NCBI GenBank assembly: GCA_003220195.1
Contig: QHRT01000316.1
Location: 1 to 6,048, forward strand
Source: Candidatus Rokuibacteriota bacterium
GTDB taxonomy: Bacteria; Methylomirabilota; Methylomirabilia; Rokubacteriales; CSP1-6
Direction: 5' to 3'
DNA: 6,048 bases
Shown: positions 5,377 to 6,048 of the stretch, one piece after another
Layout of the letters: each line of letters opens with the position of its first letter
Numbering within the stretch: the first letter of the stretch is position 1
Notes under the pieces: model-generated
The model's input: only the letters and a program-made list of their open reading frames with translations
The model's database searches: none
What the model was told of the DNA's origin: nothing
Position numbers and translations under genes: made by a program

Positions 5377-5402
5377 GATTCCGGGCCACAACAGATTCCT
5401 GG
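5376..5402. repeat. Direct repeat AGATTCCnGG in the divergent intergenic region
   Basis: AGATTCCGGG begins at 5376 and AGATTCCTGG at 5393, a 17-bp period with one mismatch in ten bases. The first copy abuts the -35 of the leftward operon and both lie in the 76-nt gap between divergent starts, where a shared regulator could act. GGCCA (5384-5388) and TGGCC (5400-5404) also form a short inverted pair here. The function is a guess. Confidence 0.35.
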
Positions 5403-5415
5403 CCTCCGCCGAGAC

Positions 5416-6048
5416 ATGAAGACGTCCGACACGGTGATCGACACGCTGCGATCGGAGCTGGCTGCGGCCTCGGTGTTCGAGCCGGCGACGAAGTACTTCG
5501 TCGTGCTGGGCATCGTTCTCGGCGCGCTGCACGTGATCGCGTACGGCACGCTGCTCTCTGCGCCCGGGGGCGGTGTCCGCGTCGTCATGCTGGTCCTCGC
5601 CGTGTTCACGTCCGTGCAGCTCGCGCTGATCGCTCACGACGCGGCGCACGGCGCGATCGCGCGGCGGCGCTGGCGCCGGCAGCTCGTGGGGCACCTCGGC
5701 ATGAGCCTGGTCAACGGCTACAGCTTCGCCTACTTCACGGCCACGCACCTGGCGCATCACGCGTCTCCGAACGATCCCGCGCGGGACCCGGACATGCGGC
5801 CGGAGGTCTTCAGCGTCCACGCGCCGTGGCCGGCGGGGAAGCGCGGACTCGGCCGTGTCGTGCGTCGCTACCAGGCGTGGCTCCTGCCGTTCGGCCTCTG
5901 TCTCTGGGCGTTCGCGCTGCGCGGGAACGGCCTCGCGCACGCGCTCCGGCACCGGGCGGAGGCGCGCGCCGACCTGATTGCCGTGACGCTTCACGCGATC
6001 GTCTGGTTGATCGTGCCGACGGCGGTGCTCGGGCCGGGCGCGGCGCTC
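5416..6048 (+). CDS. Membrane fatty acid desaturase, 3' end cut by the window
   Basis: The frame from ATG 5416 is open to the right edge (211 codons, no stop). It encodes the N-terminal part of an acyl-lipid/acyl-CoA desaturase that inserts double bases-pairing-independent C=C bonds in acyl chains using O2 and a diiron centre in the membrane. Box 1 is H-D-A-A-H (74-78) and box 2 is H-L-A-H-H (111-115). Box 2 is followed by A-S-P-N-D-P-A-R-D-P-D-M (116-127), the usual P-N...D-P-D stretch of the front-end/omega type. Hydrophobic segments lie near 26-46, 54-73, 153-168 and 187-205. The third box (H/Q-x-x-H-H) would fall beyond the window. ATG 5416 is the natural start, though only a weak GAGAC precedes it. 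It diverges from the PEDS-like operon with 76 nt between starts, so both may answer to one regulator. The lipid class and bond position cannot be told. Confidence 0.88.
   Translation, partial: MKTSDTVIDTLRSELAAASVFEPATKYFVVLGIVLGALHVIAYGTLLSAPGGGVRVVMLVLAVFTSVQLALIAHDAAHGAIARRRWRRQLVGHLGMSLVNGYSFAYFTATHLAHHASPNDPARDPDMRPEVFSVHAPWPAGKRGLGRVVRRYQAWLLPFGLCLWAFALRGNGLAHALRHRAEARADLIAVTLHAIVWLIVPTAVLGPGAAL

Noticed and set aside
5308..5994. 228-codon minus-strand open frame opposite the fatty acid desaturase
   Set aside because: The plus frame contains H-D-A-A-H and H-L-A-H-H boxes and is open to the edge. The minus frame is Arg/Glu-rich with no motif.
1..6048. CRISPR arrays, tRNA or rRNA genes, insertion sequences, phage or plasmid genes
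   Set aside because: I saw no regularly spaced repeats, cloverleaf or rRNA-like sequence, transposase motifs or terminal inverted repeats with target duplications.

Overview
The DNA is very GC-rich (roughly two thirds or more G+C by eye), with tightly packed bacterial genes and strong G/C preference at third codon positions. The mix of an F420-type luciferase-like oxidoreductase, a D-2-hydroxyacid dehydrogenase, a tiny exported helical protein and several membrane-bound diiron lipid enzymes suggests an environmental, aerobic, probably uncultivated bacterium. A soil lineage such as Rokubacteria/Methylomirabilota or a high-GC proteobacterium would fit. This placement is an inference from gene content and composition only.

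Layout. Left part, plus strand: the C-terminal ~257 residues of an LLM-class oxidoreductase (cut by the window edge), an 86-nt gap holding a long hairpin, then a complete D-2-hydroxyacid dehydrogenase with its own Shine-Dalgarno. A convergent 82-residue exported protein follows on the minus strand, and a hairpin straddles the junction between the two stops. Upstream of the small gene, the 292-nt non-coding stretch (2090-2381) carries a near-perfect sigma-54 (-24/-12) promoter motif. About 120 and 140 bp upstream of the predicted transcript start lie two inverted repeats, the layout expected of enhancer-binding-protein sites.

Right part, minus strand: a three-gene run, transcribed leftward from about 5340. 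It encodes a plasmanylethanolamine-desaturase-like protein (PEDS1/TMEM189/CarF family), a sterol desaturase/fatty acid hydroxylase family protein whose ATG overlaps the previous stop by one base, and an MFS exporter that begins a few bases after the hydroxylase stop. Divergent from this run, 76 nt away, is a membrane fatty acid desaturase that runs off the right edge. It has no in-window stop but is clearly coding.

How the genes may work together. Three separate histidine-box, O2-dependent membrane enzymes lie within about 2.5 kb and two of them share an operon. This points to a membrane-lipid tailoring locus: acyl desaturation, hydroxylation or desaturation of a lipid or isoprenoid, and possibly vinyl-ether (plasmalogen) formation by the aerobic CarF/PEDS1 route. 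The MFS protein could export a product or a toxic amphiphile, but its substrate cannot be read from sequence. The left-hand dehydrogenase and oxidoreductase look unrelated to this lipid locus.
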